Assembly: GCF_900108365.1 (NCBI RefSeq)
Contig: NZ_FNWQ01000002.1
Span: 682,001 to 746,000, forward strand
Origin: Chryseobacterium culicis
GTDB lineage: Bacteria; Bacteroidota; Bacteroidia; Flavobacteriales; Weeksellaceae
Direction of reading: 5' to 3'
Length of the DNA stretch: 64,000 nucleotides
The stretch's first letter is position 1. Every line of letters starts with the position of its first letter. The notes beneath the pieces are model-generated. The model did no database searches, was not told the DNA's origin, and saw only the letters and a list, made by a program, of their open reading frames with translations. Positions 27,501-36,386 of the stretch are shown here, one piece after another. The position numbers and the translations under genes were made by a program.

Positions 27501-28442
27501 CCTCTCATCATCCTTCATACCTCATCTGAAGAACATGATCTCATCAATTCTTTCCGTCAGGAAGACAATTCGTATTTCCTGCTGAAGCCTATCAAATCCG
27601 AAGAGCTCTATAAAACATTGAGAAAGGCAGTGAAGAATACAGAAAAAGAGATCAAAATCATCCATGAGCAGCCGGAAAATGAAATATCCGAATTGATGAA
27701 ATCACCAGAGGTTTTACTGGTGGATGATAATCCTGTAAATATGGTTCTGAACAACAGAATGATGCGTTCACTGGTTCCGGAAGCCGTTCTTACAGAAGCT
27801 ACAGACGGCCTACAGGCATTGGAACAGTGCAAAGAAAAAATGTTCGACATTATTTTAATGGACGTTCAGATGCCGGTAATGGATGGTATTGAGGCAACAA
27901 AACAAATCCGTCTGCTGCCTGGCTATTCTCACATTCCGATTATTGGAGTAACGGCAGGAAATGTGCTGGGTGAAAAAGAAAAATGCCTGAATTCCGGGAT
28001 GAACGATTTTCTTCCGAAGCCTCTAAAGCAGAATGACCTGCTGGAAATGCTGAAAAAATACATGGTGAATAAAAATGGCTCCTCGGAAAATTTCCCGGAT
28101 CAGGATCACGAAAAGCATCTCGATATCAGACTTCTGAATGAACACATTGGCGATGATGATGAAGATTTCAGACACATATTCCTAAACCTTGTGGTACAGG
28201 AGCTGGCACAGGCTGAAGAGAATCTTAAAAAGTTGACTGCCGAAAAAGATGCCGTTTCGTTAAAATCCGTGCTTCACAAGCTCAAAGGAACTGCAGGAAC
28301 TGCAGGATTAATTAAGCTTATGGAATGCACTGCTCATTGGGAAAACAAAGCAGAACCTGCGATGGACTTTGCTTCCATGGAACAGGAAATTACCCGGGAA
28401 ATAACCACAGGACTACAATTAATTAAAGATTTAATACCATAA
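24528..28442 (+). CDS. Hybrid sensor histidine kinase: GAF, PAS repeats, HisKA, HATPase, two receivers, Hpt
   Basis: The 1304-residue kinase has no membrane anchor and begins with a GAF-like domain (about 20-160). About four PAS/PAC domains follow (170-665). The HisKA domain carries the phospho-His in MSHEIRTPLNG (H682). The ATPase domain shows NLLGNAVKFT, DTGIGIP and GGTGLGL. Two receiver domains have phospho-Asp D965 (ILMDYHMP) and D1112 (ILMDVQMP), and the C-terminal Hpt domain has H1250 (LHKLKGTAGT). All phosphorelay residues are intact. A lone receiver follows 12 bases later, then genes for an envelope polysaccharide machine. Confidence 0.95.
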   Translation: MKKYPLPDNEEDRIKKLEFFDLLNLEKDPQLDIFAETACLVTDCPASLIAMMESETQTIQSCVGLALDFVDRKNTVCQYSIASGDIVIINDTLLDERSSDNAIILAGGIRFYAGVPLIDDEGFALGTICVIDYKPKTITEEQISTLKKIGEAITKILMGKRKNIHAEYFQQTFTISNNLICVLDKNFILKDANPAFEKAFQLKRSQIINSNLLDVLGNRNAQLQVVSENLPNADEETTFTTSTNIDDNQTIIVEWSLKMNQNHSEIFCFGINITNRIEEKLKLESSERRFRSFFENAIGLMSMHDMEGNIIAVNEKGRETLQYSAKEVEKLNLKDLVPEKNWPLLEKYLERINANKEDLGTMILKTKGGEEVIWMYHNLVEINKEGNPYVVSTALNVTERMSLEKDLIHTKKMLEQTSAVAQVGGWEVNLKNNTVTWSQSTRDIHKIDKTFQPDLENALGFYRENSREKLKKLFERAVNEGIPYDEELQLVRNDGVMIWVRVKGIPEFEEGVCTRVFGIIQDINTFKNIYLELATKEAMLQSFVTYVPATVAMFDKDLNYLSVSTSWKDEFQMNDIRLIGENMFKISPNVPDERIKIYKDALAGKAYRNEDMAIEIPGREVIQHYNIQVTPWYLSNDVIGGIIVSAQNITASVRINKELKNAKKMADTANKAKSEFLANMSHEIRTPLNGVIGFSDLLLRTPLNEIQSQYLNYINESGENLLNIINDILDFSKIESGKMDLLVEKSNVYDIVSQVINVILYQSQKKNIELLLNIEQGLPETIWVDESRLKQILINLLGNAVKFTAQGEIELKVEKLNISSQNITLRFSVRDTGIGIPKEKQQHIFDAFTQENSSISKRYGGTGLGLTISNNILKYMGSSLSLISEVEKGSVFFFDIQIPYETTDRSEEEDLKINRVLIVDDNETNRIILKHMLAYKNIDSKLAANGMEALQILLAGERFDVILMDYHMPVISGIETIEKIRELFNKQNELSPLIILHTSSEEHDLINSFRQEDNSYFLLKPIKSEELYKTLRKAVKNTEKEIKIIHEQPENEISELMKSPEVLLVDDNPVNMVLNNRMMRSLVPEAVLTEATDGLQALEQCKEKMFDIILMDVQMPVMDGIEATKQIRLLPGYSHIPIIGVTAGNVLGEKEKCLNSGMNDFLPKPLKQNDLLEMLKKYMVNKNGSSENFPDQDHEKHLDIRLLNEHIGDDDEDFRHIFLNLVVQELAQAEENLKKLTAEKDAVSLKSVLHKLKGTAGTAGLIKLMECTAHWENKAEPAMDFASMEQEITREITTGLQLIKDLIP

Positions 28443-28454
28443 AAAACTAAAACT

Positions 28455-28811
28455 ATGTTGATTCTAATCGCTGAAGACGATGAACTGATTCTAAAAACGA
28501 TAGAGCACAAATTATTAAAAGAAGGGCATGAAGTCATTCTTACCCGTAACGGAAAAGATGCAATTGAAACTCTTAAAAATCAGGAGGTAGATCTCGCTAT
28601 TACGGATATTATGATGCCTTTTGCTTCCGGAATAGAAATACTTTCTGCCATTAAAACCATGGGCAAGCAAATACCTGTGATCATGCTTTCCAGTATGGGG
28701 CAGGAAGAAGTGGTACTGAACGCTTTTGACCTCGGCGCGGCCGATTTTATCGTAAAACCGTTCAGCCCGAATGAATTGATATTAAGAATAAAAAGATTTT
28801 CTGTAAAGTAA
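28455..28811 (+). CDS. Single-domain response regulator
   Basis: The 118-residue CheY-like receiver has the acidic pair in AEDDE, phospho-Asp D51 in AITDIMMP, and the Lys in VKPF. It has no output domain. It could take the phosphoryl group from the Hpt domain of the kinase gene that ends 12 bases upstream and act on a partner protein, perhaps the HEAT-repeat protein or the glycosyltransferase encoded next. Confidence 0.92.
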   Translation: MLILIAEDDELILKTIEHKLLKEGHEVILTRNGKDAIETLKNQEVDLAITDIMMPFASGIEILSAIKTMGKQIPVIMLSSMGQEEVVLNAFDLGAADFIVKPFSPNELILRIKRFSVK

Positions 28812-28821
28812 AACGATACGC

Positions 28822-29889
28822 ATGTTTCTCACCACTTCTGTACATTTTCTTTTCCTCGTCTTTCTGGGCATGCTTTCGCTGGTACTCCTGCTGATCATTA
28901 TTGTACTGATCTACAGCTTTTATCAGTACCGGGAATCTGTTCATATTTCAAAATGGTCAGGAATGATCAATAAAAGAATTTCAGAAGTGATTGTGTACGG
29001 TGAAGAAGAAGTGCCTGCGGATCAAAGCTTTTCGGCCGTATCCGATAATCCTTTATTCAGGAATTTATTCCTCCAGAAACTGGCAGAATCTGAGAAAAAA
29101 TTTTCCGGAGCTGCACAGAATAAACTTACAAATCTGTTCAGGGAATATAACCTGCAGAAAGACGCGTCCAAAAAGCTGAATCAAAAAAAAGAACATTTAA
29201 TTGCAGGAGGAATACAGGAGCTTACAGCAATGAACGCAGAAGAAGCACTGCCGAAAATAGCCTCATTTTTAACACATCCCTCAGCACAGGTCTACCAGGA
29301 GGCACAATATGCGCTGGTGAATTTCAAGGGGTTTGAAGGTCTTCATTTCCTCAGCAGTATTTCCTCCAGAATATCAGAATGGCAGCAGCTCCGTCTGCTT
29401 ATATCAATCACCAGCATTCCGGAAAACTCTGGTGATCTTATCAGGAACTGGATGGAAAGTTCTAATGATTCGGTCGTTATCTTCACCCTTAAATTATTAA
29501 GAAAATTTCAGATCCTTTCTCTTTATCCTACAGTAATTGATTTATTGGGCCATCCTTCAGTAGATGTAAGGGTACAGGCAGTACAGACTTTACTGTCGCT
29601 GGAAAACGCTTCAACGATTGTTCATCTCATGGAAGTATACTCCCATCAGCCTGTTGAAGTTCAGAAAGAAATTCTTAAAGTCATGAAAAAGTCCAAAGAC
29701 CAATGCTGTACGGATTTCCTTAAAGACCAGCTCCTGAATAATCCCGACTCATCTATTAAAGTTTATGCTGCCGAAGCATTATGCTCACTGGATAAACAGG
29801 AATATATGGAAGAAATTTCCGGAAAAGAAACTACCTCTGAAGAATTAACTCAAATTATTAAATACGCACTGCAGGAAAGAATATGTTAG
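28822..29889 (+). CDS. Membrane-anchored HEAT-repeat protein
   Basis: The 355-residue protein has one N-terminal membrane helix (LFLVFLGMLSLVLLLIIIVL, residues about 10-30), then a cytosolic helical-repeat domain. The repeats of HEAT type include HPSVDVRVQAVQTLLSLEN and SSIKVYAAEALCSLD. Such scaffolds bind other proteins. It overlaps the downstream glycosyltransferase start by 7 bases and lies 10 bases after the receiver gene, so it may link the two-component signal to the membrane synthase. That link is inferred. Confidence 0.82.
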   Translation: MFLTTSVHFLFLVFLGMLSLVLLLIIIVLIYSFYQYRESVHISKWSGMINKRISEVIVYGEEEVPADQSFSAVSDNPLFRNLFLQKLAESEKKFSGAAQNKLTNLFREYNLQKDASKKLNQKKEHLIAGGIQELTAMNAEEALPKIASFLTHPSAQVYQEAQYALVNFKGFEGLHFLSSISSRISEWQQLRLLISITSIPENSGDLIRNWMESSNDSVVIFTLKLLRKFQILSLYPTVIDLLGHPSVDVRVQAVQTLLSLENASTIVHLMEVYSHQPVEVQKEILKVMKKSKDQCCTDFLKDQLLNNPDSSIKVYAAEALCSLDKQEYMEEISGKETTSEELTQIIKYALQERIC

Positions 29890-32800
29890 AATTCTCACAC
29901 ATCATTTATGAAGTTGTTATTTGGCTGTTTCTCATTTACGGAACCGCTGTAGCCCTGATCTATGGATGGATAGGAATTTATGCACTTGGTGCTGTCCTCC
30001 GCTATAAAAAAGAAAACACCTTTACGGATTACAGCATTATAGCCGCTAATCCCAATGCTCCGGTATTCAGTGTTATTGCCCCCGCATACAACGAAGGAAT
30101 GACCATTGTAGAAAACGTTCGTTCCTTATTGTCGCTGTATTATCATAACCTGGAAATCATTATCGTCAATGACGGAAGTAAGGATGATTCCATGCAGAAA
30201 CTTGTGGAAGCTTATGAGCTTGAGTCTGTAGCGTATTTTATTCAGGGAAAAATAGAGACCCAGTCCGTACGGGGAATCTATAAAAGTAAAAATCCGGCCT
30301 TTAAAAAGCTGATTGTAGTGGATAAGGAAAACGGAGGGAAAGCAGATGCCCTGAATGTGGGAGTCAATATTTCTTCAGGAGAATACCTGGTGTGTATTGA
30401 CGTAGACTGTATTCTGGAACAGGATGCAATTTTAAAACTTGCAAAACCTATGCTGGAACAGACCGATAAAAAATTCATTGCCTGTGGCGGTGTGATTCGG
30501 CTGGCCAATAATTGCGTGGTGGAAAATGGTAAAGTTATCAGTGTTAATATGCCTAAAACCCTATTGGGAAGAACACAGGCACTGGAATACATAAGAGCTT
30601 TTGTTCTTGGCCGAATGGCATGGTCACGGGCCTCAGGACTGATCCTGATCTCCGGTGCTTTCGGGGTGTTTGACAGAAAAATTGTGCTGGCATGCGGAGG
30701 CTATGATAAAAATACAGTAGGAGAGGACATGGAGCTGGTAGTAAGGATGAGAAAGTACATGGAAGAAAAGAATGAGCCCTACGAAGTGCTTACTATTCCT
30801 GATCCTTTGTGCTGGACAGAAGTTCCGGAAACAAAAGATATTCTGAAAAAGCAAAGAAACAGATGGATGCGCGGAACAATGGAAACCCTTTGGAAGCACA
30901 GAAAACTAATGTTCAATCCCAAATACGGAAAACTAGGCATGGTCAGTCTTCCCTATTGGTTTTTCTTTGAATTTCTGGGTCCGCTTATCGAATTTTCAGG
31001 CTATATCATCTTTATCATTTTTTTAGTACTGGGAATTATCAACTGGCCTTTTTTCATGGTTCTCTTTGCGCTGGTCATCTCAATGGGATTTCTTTATTCC
31101 ATTTATGCAATCCTTGTAGACCTTGTAAGCCATCAGGTATATACCAAAAGAAAAGATTTTCTCGCACTTATTATAACAGCCTTTTCTGAGCCTTTTTACT
31201 TTCATCCTATCGTGGTAAAAGCCGGCGTAAACGGATTTGTAGATTATTTCAAAAAATCTCATGGATGGGGCGAAATGACAAGGCAGGGGTTCAGTCAGAG
31301 CACCAGGAATCTGCCTTTAAAAGAAAGAATACTGGCTATCCTGCAGTCCGGACTAAAAAAATGGGGGCTGCTGGCTATGGTTTTCTTTGTTCTGTTTTTA
31401 ATTGGGGTTACTGCAGAATGGCTTTGGTACAGGTATACCTTTCCAACATTTGACACCAAAGGTCTTGCTGCGCACCTTTTTGGAGAGAATATAATTTTTG
31501 CCCTTAAACTGGCTTTCTGCAGCGGAATTATTTTTCTCCTGATCAATTTCATTAGGGAAGGCTGGGCAAAAATACTTGCCATTGTGGCATTTCCTGCGAT
31601 AATTGTTATCCAGTATCTGTTATTCCTGTATTTTTCTGAAACCCATAATGTATTGGGGGCAGATCTTTTATACTACAGCACAGAAGAAATGAAACAGATT
31701 CTGCAGGCAAGCGGAATGCTTAATTTTAAAAATTTTGCGCTGCTCGGGATTCTCATTGCAGCTTCTCTTATTCCTATATGGATCGCAGGTAAAACAGCTG
31801 TAAAATCTGTATATCCCGGAATTGTAGTACTGATTATAGGATTAGCCGCTTTTTTTATACCTTCTACAATCCTGGAGTCAAAAACATTTACCGCTGAGAG
31901 CGATTTTAACCAAAATGCTGCGAAAAGCAAATGGGCCTATTTCTTTCAGTCCAATGAAGATAATTTTATCAGTGACCATCCGGAACTGAATGAATTTCTG
32001 AATGAAAATGAAGATTTTATTACCAATTCAGAAATGCTTGATAAAAATTTTCCTTTCTGGAGAAAAGAAAATACCCCGGATTTTTTGGGGCCTTATTTTG
32101 CAGCTTCAGAGAAAATTCCCAATCTCGTTATCCTTGTAATGGAAGGTTTCGGGCATGCTTATACTTCTCCAAAAGGATATATCGGCAACTTTACTCCTTA
32201 TCTTGATTCGCTTTCTCATAAAGGACTTTATTGGGAAAACAGTTTAAGCTCGGCGGGAAGAACTTTTGGTGCCCTGCCTTCATTGACAGGTTCGCTTCCT
32301 TTCGGGAAGAACGGTTTTCTCGAAATGAGAAAAATACCGGAAAATTTCAATCTTTACAATCTTCTTAAAGCCAACGGATTTGAAACAGGATTTTATTACG
32401 GAGGTCATGTGTCATTTGACCGCTACCGCGAATTTTTAGACTACAGCGGAATAGATCATATTGTAGACGAAGCCAGTTTCAACAATCCTTACCGCAAACT
32501 TCCTGCGAATAACGGAGAAAGCTGGGGATATGAAGACCAGGCAGTTTTGGGAAAAATGCTGCAACAGCAAAAGCTTCAGAACAGACCTTATTTTAATATG
32601 ATCCTTACCCTTTCAACACATAATCCATTTTTAATCAACAATAAGAATTACTATGAAAAAAGGTATTATCAAAGGCTGAATTCCGGTATTTTGACTGCTG
32701 AACAGAAAAAATGGGCATCTGCTCACAAAGATCAGCTGATCTCGGTACTTAATGCCGATGATGCCATCAAAGGCTTTTTTGATAACTACAGTAAACGCCC

Positions 32801-33320
32801 GGATTTTAAAAATACTATTTTTATCATTACGGGAGATCACAGTATGCCTGAAATCACGTTACAGTCAAAGATTGACAGGTTTCATGTGCCCTTACTGATC
32901 TACTCACCACTGTTAAAAGAAGCAAAACGCTTTAATAAAACCGTAAGTCATTTTGATATAGCTCCTTCTATTTTAGCCTACTACAGAAATAATTATCAGA
33001 TTAGCACGCCTTCTACTGTAACATGGGTAGGAAGAGGGTTCTCTCAGGACTCCGAAATCAGCAAGACAGGAATTCCTATGATGCAGAGCAAAAATCAGCT
33101 TATTGATTTTGTTTCTGAAAATTACTATCTCCATGACGGCCAGCTTTTCACCCTGAAAAATCTTGAAGAAGATCCTTCTAATGATGCTGATGCGTTAAGT
33201 AAAATCAACAGCAGATTCAATCAGTTTAAAAGCATGAATGCAAAATTTTATTCTGCTAAAAAACTGATGCCGGATTCGGTAATGGTAAATTTTAAGAAAA
33301 AAACGAAATCTAAATTTTAA
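29883..33320 (+). CDS. Fusion of family 2 glycosyltransferase and sulfatase-type (LTA-synthase-like) phosphotransferase
   Basis: The 1145-residue protein joins two enzymes. Residues about 50-460 are a processive GT2 of the BcsA/PgaC type: NDGSKDD (D97), DVDC (D173/D175), GEDME (D282) and QRNRW (Q324-W328), with membrane helices on both sides. Several more helices lie between 490 and 670. Residues about 730-1100 are an extracytoplasmic alkaline-phosphatase-superfamily domain: VMEGFG (metal Glu), SAGRTFGALPS (likely nucleophile Thr) and ITGDHS (metal Asp/His). The frame is open throughout. The likely role is polymer synthesis plus addition or transfer of a phospho- or sulfo-group on the polymer, but the donor is unknown. 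Confidence 0.9.
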   Translation: MLEFSHIIYEVVIWLFLIYGTAVALIYGWIGIYALGAVLRYKKENTFTDYSIIAANPNAPVFSVIAPAYNEGMTIVENVRSLLSLYYHNLEIIIVNDGSKDDSMQKLVEAYELESVAYFIQGKIETQSVRGIYKSKNPAFKKLIVVDKENGGKADALNVGVNISSGEYLVCIDVDCILEQDAILKLAKPMLEQTDKKFIACGGVIRLANNCVVENGKVISVNMPKTLLGRTQALEYIRAFVLGRMAWSRASGLILISGAFGVFDRKIVLACGGYDKNTVGEDMELVVRMRKYMEEKNEPYEVLTIPDPLCWTEVPETKDILKKQRNRWMRGTMETLWKHRKLMFNPKYGKLGMVSLPYWFFFEFLGPLIEFSGYIIFIIFLVLGIINWPFFMVLFALVISMGFLYSIYAILVDLVSHQVYTKRKDFLALIITAFSEPFYFHPIVVKAGVNGFVDYFKKSHGWGEMTRQGFSQSTRNLPLKERILAILQSGLKKWGLLAMVFFVLFLIGVTAEWLWYRYTFPTFDTKGLAAHLFGENIIFALKLAFCSGIIFLLINFIREGWAKILAIVAFPAIIVIQYLLFLYFSETHNVLGADLLYYSTEEMKQILQASGMLNFKNFALLGILIAASLIPIWIAGKTAVKSVYPGIVVLIIGLAAFFIPSTILESKTFTAESDFNQNAAKSKWAYFFQSNEDNFISDHPELNEFLNENEDFITNSEMLDKNFPFWRKENTPDFLGPYFAASEKIPNLVILVMEGFGHAYTSPKGYIGNFTPYLDSLSHKGLYWENSLSSAGRTFGALPSLTGSLPFGKNGFLEMRKIPENFNLYNLLKANGFETGFYYGGHVSFDRYREFLDYSGIDHIVDEASFNNPYRKLPANNGESWGYEDQAVLGKMLQQQKLQNRPYFNMILTLSTHNPFLINNKNYYEKRYYQRLNSGILTAEQKKWASAHKDQLISVLNADDAIKGFFDNYSKRPDFKNTIFIITGDHSMPEITLQSKIDRFHVPLLIYSPLLKEAKRFNKTVSHFDIAPSILAYYRNNYQISTPSTVTWVGRGFSQDSEISKTGIPMMQSKNQLIDFVSENYYLHDGQLFTLKNLEEDPSNDADALSKINSRFNQFKSMNAKFYSAKKLMPDSVMVNFKKKTKSKF

Positions 33321-34549
33321 AACTTTCTCGTATACCCTAAAGTAAGATCAAACTGATTTCCTTTTTCACCCGGTCTGTATTCCTGATTATAATACATTGT
33401 TCCTACAGAGAACAGATTGGAATGAAGGGAAAAATTGTATTCAGCTCCTATTTTAAAGGTTTTAAGCTTAAAAGTTTCGTTTTCAAGAAGATTATTACGG
33501 TTTTCCTCCGGACTTATCCCGGTCCCGATCTGAAAAGCAAAATAATCCTGTGGCCCTTTTGTATAATATCTTACAGTTCCGGTATAAGAATGTGAGATAT
33601 TCTTACTGTCCGGTGTAATATAAGTGCGCAGATTAAACCAGAAGTTTTTGTAGTATTTTCCTACAGCAGCGGTATACATCCAGATACTGTTCGTGAAATA
33701 AAGCTGACGGTAGCCCAGCTCAGCTTCAAAGCTATGGGGAAGATTGGCATTTAAAGAAACTCCGGTACGGTATTTTGGAAAAAGGCCCACATCATCAGAA
33801 TATCCGCCGCCTACATAGAGATAAAACATCTTAGAAAGCCTCGGATAAGCCTCCAGCTCAATCTGGGTGCCGCCCTGAGCAAATTTGTTAGCATAATTTC
33901 CACGGAGAATCACAGAACCGATAGGAGTAATTCTCTTATAACTCACTCCTACAATATGCCAGTCATCATCAAACTGTTTATCAAAATGGGAGTAGTTATA
34001 GGTAATGCCCACGGCATTTTTAGAAGTAAATTCACTTATTCGTACTGCAAGAGCCCTTGCTTCGGTATTTTTAGGATTTACAGCCAGAAGAGCTGTTACG
34101 GCTTTATCCGCTTCCGTATAATCATCCATACCATAATATACTTTCGCTTTCAGCAGAAGCAATGCCTCCGATTTCGGATGGTAGGAAAGCCCCTTATTTA
34201 AAATATCAATAGCCTTTGTATTCTGATCATTCCAATACTCTAATGAAGCATAGGCCAGAAAATAGTCTTCATCCTGAACACCCTTTTTTTCCAGTTCCTC
34301 AAATACCGCTCTTGCTGAAGAAAGATCTTTATTCCAAGTATACAGTCTTCCCAGAAAAACCGAAATATCAGTATAATCAGGAGATTTTTCCAGTGCCTGC
34401 CTTGCAAGCGCAATAGATGCCGGATAATCTTTCTGTTCAAATGCAGTATTGCGGGCCTTCAAAAACAATTCATCAGCGGATAAATTTTGCTGGCTATACA
34501 TCGTGACTGGAAATAATAATGCTAATAAAAAAGTAGGATATCGCTTCAT
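33317..34549 (-). CDS. TPR protein with YaiO-like outer-membrane beta-barrel
   Basis: The 410-residue protein has a signal peptide (LLALLFPVTMYSQQ). Tetratricopeptide repeats follow (about residues 22-185, for example SLEYWNDQNTKAIDILNKGL), then a C-terminal barrel with alternating strands ending TLGYTRKF. TPR plus barrel proteins such as PgaA and BcsC export polysaccharides, and YaiO-family barrels are of this general type. The gene is convergent with the glycosyltransferase fusion and their 3' ends overlap by 4 bases, so both belong to the same locus although on opposite strands. Confidence 0.83.
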   Translation of the reverse strand: MKRYPTFLLALLFPVTMYSQQNLSADELFLKARNTAFEQKDYPASIALARQALEKSPDYTDISVFLGRLYTWNKDLSSARAVFEELEKKGVQDEDYFLAYASLEYWNDQNTKAIDILNKGLSYHPKSEALLLLKAKVYYGMDDYTEADKAVTALLAVNPKNTEARALAVRISEFTSKNAVGITYNYSHFDKQFDDDWHIVGVSYKRITPIGSVILRGNYANKFAQGGTQIELEAYPRLSKMFYLYVGGGYSDDVGLFPKYRTGVSLNANLPHSFEAELGYRQLYFTNSIWMYTAAVGKYYKNFWFNLRTYITPDSKNISHSYTGTVRYYTKGPQDYFAFQIGTGISPEENRNNLLENETFKLKTFKIGAEYNFSLHSNLFSVGTMYYNQEYRPGEKGNQFDLTLGYTRKF

Positions 34550-34743
34550 TGAGGGTTATTAATATATAAATGAACTACATCTTGCTTCACAAATATATTG
34601 AACTTTTACTTCATGATACATAAATTATTTATCAAAAAATATTTTTTTTAGATTATCATTCACTTAAACACTCCATAATCAACCATTATAGTGGAATAAT
34701 TATTGCCATAATTGAAAAAATATGACTTTCTAAAAACCACCAT

Positions 34744-35523
34744 ATGAAGATCGCAACCTATAACGTCAACGGAGTTAACGGACGGCTGCCCGTTTTACTG
34801 AAATGGCTGAATGAAGCTTCACCCGATATCGTATGCCTTCAGGAATTAAAAGCACCTCAGGAGCGCTTCCCTGTACAGGAAATCAACAAAGCGGGATACC
34901 AGGCAATCTGGAACGGGCAAAAAAGCTGGAACGGAGTAGCTATACTTGCAAAAGACAGAGAAATAACAGAAGTGCAAAGGTCCCTGCCGGGCGATCCGGA
35001 AGATATTCAAAGCAGGTATATAGAAGCTATTATAGATCAAATGGTTATATGCTGCCTTTACCTCCCGAACGGAAATCCTTATCCGGGCCCTAAGTTCGAT
35101 TATAAATTATCCTGGATTAAACGTTTTAAAAGACGCACCAATCAACTTATCAGAATGGAGCTGCCTGCCATACTGATAGGCGATTTCAATATTATTCCGG
35201 AACCTGTTGATGTTTACAAGCCTGAACGCTGGGAAAATGACGCGCTTTACAGAAATGAAGTGAGAAAAGCATTTAAGGACTTTCAGAAAAAAGGCTGGCT
35301 GGATTCTTTACGGAATCTTTATCCTGATGAAAAGATATATACCTTCTGGGATTACCTGTATAAAGCTTATGATAGGAATGCAGGAATAAGGCTGGATCAT
35401 ATTTTATTGAGTCCGTACCTTCAGCCCCGTCTGCAGGGCGGTGGAGTAGACAGCCACGTCCGGGGCTGGGAAAAAAGCAGTGATCATGCCCCCGTATGGA
35501 TTGAGCTTTCTGATCATCTCTAA
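34744..35523 (+). CDS. xth: Exodeoxyribonuclease III
   Basis: The 259-residue member of the exonuclease-endonuclease-phosphatase family acts on abasic sites and 3' ends in base excision repair. The conserved motifs are TYNVNGVNGR, CLQELKA (metal Glu), IGDFNI and the C-terminal SSDHAPVW with the catalytic His. The length is normal for ExoIII. It is probably transcribed alone, since the YaiO-like gene upstream is divergent and the regulator downstream is convergent. Confidence 0.93.
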   Translation: MKIATYNVNGVNGRLPVLLKWLNEASPDIVCLQELKAPQERFPVQEINKAGYQAIWNGQKSWNGVAILAKDREITEVQRSLPGDPEDIQSRYIEAIIDQMVICCLYLPNGNPYPGPKFDYKLSWIKRFKRRTNQLIRMELPAILIGDFNIIPEPVDVYKPERWENDALYRNEVRKAFKDFQKKGWLDSLRNLYPDEKIYTFWDYLYKAYDRNAGIRLDHILLSPYLQPRLQGGGVDSHVRGWEKSSDHAPVWIELSDHL

Positions 35524-35544
35524 ATGATATAATCCTGAAAAATA

Positions 35545-35571
35545 TACTCCTGGCTCATAGAACCAGGAGTA
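35545..35571. terminator. Possible hairpin between convergent genes
   Basis: TACTCCTGG (35545-35553) pairs with CCAGGAGTA (35563-35571), a 9-pair stem with a 9-base loop between the xth stop and the stop of the minus-strand regulator. It has no clear T-tract, so its role as terminator is uncertain. Confidence 0.4.
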
Positions 35572-35597
35572 CGATAGAGTATAAGTATCTGCCAATA

Positions 35598-36386
35598 CTA
35601 AGACTGTTTACGGCGCCGTCCGGAAACCTTTTTATCGAGATCCCGGATGTCCTGTCTAAGTTCGCGGAACATTTCTTTAAAATTATAGCTTTCATACTCG
35701 CCAGGCTCAAAATCTTCAGGGAAAATTCCCGAAGCATACTGCCAGATCTCAACCACTTCTTCAAACGGAATATCATAGGGCTCATAAAAAGAGTTATCCG
35801 CACTTACGCAGATGGCATTTTCTTTCTTTTCTTTAAAGCGTTTATAGGTAATTCCATCATTCAGAGTTACAAAGACATACGTCTTTCCCTGTTTCAGTTC
35901 ACTGATTCCTTCCACATATTTTCCTACAATATAGGAACCATTCCTGAATGGCGGCATAGAGTCACCATCTGCAGGGAATGCTCTGTATTTTCCATTGGTA
36001 AGAAAAGGAAGTGCTATACGCTGCAGGCTCTCAATATATTCAATATCACTGTAACCTTCCAGATATCCCATTGAAGCTTTTTGAGGAATAATTTCAATGG
36101 TATCATTTCCGTGATTATCTACAGCAACCGGAAGAACAATCCTGTTATCCGGAAGTTTCAGCATTTCATCTACCGGATGTTTCTCAAGATCTACAGAAAG
36201 CATCAGGTCAATGCTCACATGAAAATACTTTGATATTTTAACCAGCAGTTCAATAGGAGGTTCGGAAATTCCGTTTTCGTATTTGGAATAACGAACTCTG
36301 GAAATCATCAGCTCGTCGGCTACATTTTGTTGAGAGAGCTTTCTTCTGGCTCTTAAAAAGCGTATATTATTTGAAAAAATTGACAT
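35598..36386 (-). CDS. XRE-family regulator with S24 (LexA/CI-like) C-terminal domain
   Basis: The 262-residue protein has an N-terminal helix-turn-helix (KLSQQNVADELMISRVRYSK) and a C-terminal S24-like domain (FPADGDSMPPFRNGSYIVGK, then KTYVFVTLND). The Ser of the GDSM motif is the usual nucleophile for self-cleavage. In this class it often remains as a sensor or dimerisation part, and Lys in the expected position is not certain here. Start 36386 (MSIFSNN) is chosen over an upstream start because the HTH begins at once. It is divergent from the glycine-zipper peptide gene, and a long inverted repeat lies between them. Confidence 0.87.
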   Translation of the reverse strand: MSIFSNNIRFLRARRKLSQQNVADELMISRVRYSKYENGISEPPIELLVKISKYFHVSIDLMLSVDLEKHPVDEMLKLPDNRIVLPVAVDNHGNDTIEIIPQKASMGYLEGYSDIEYIESLQRIALPFLTNGKYRAFPADGDSMPPFRNGSYIVGKYVEGISELKQGKTYVFVTLNDGITYKRFKEKKENAICVSADNSFYEPYDIPFEEVVEIWQYASGIFPEDFEPGEYESYNFKEMFRELRQDIRDLDKKVSGRRRKQS

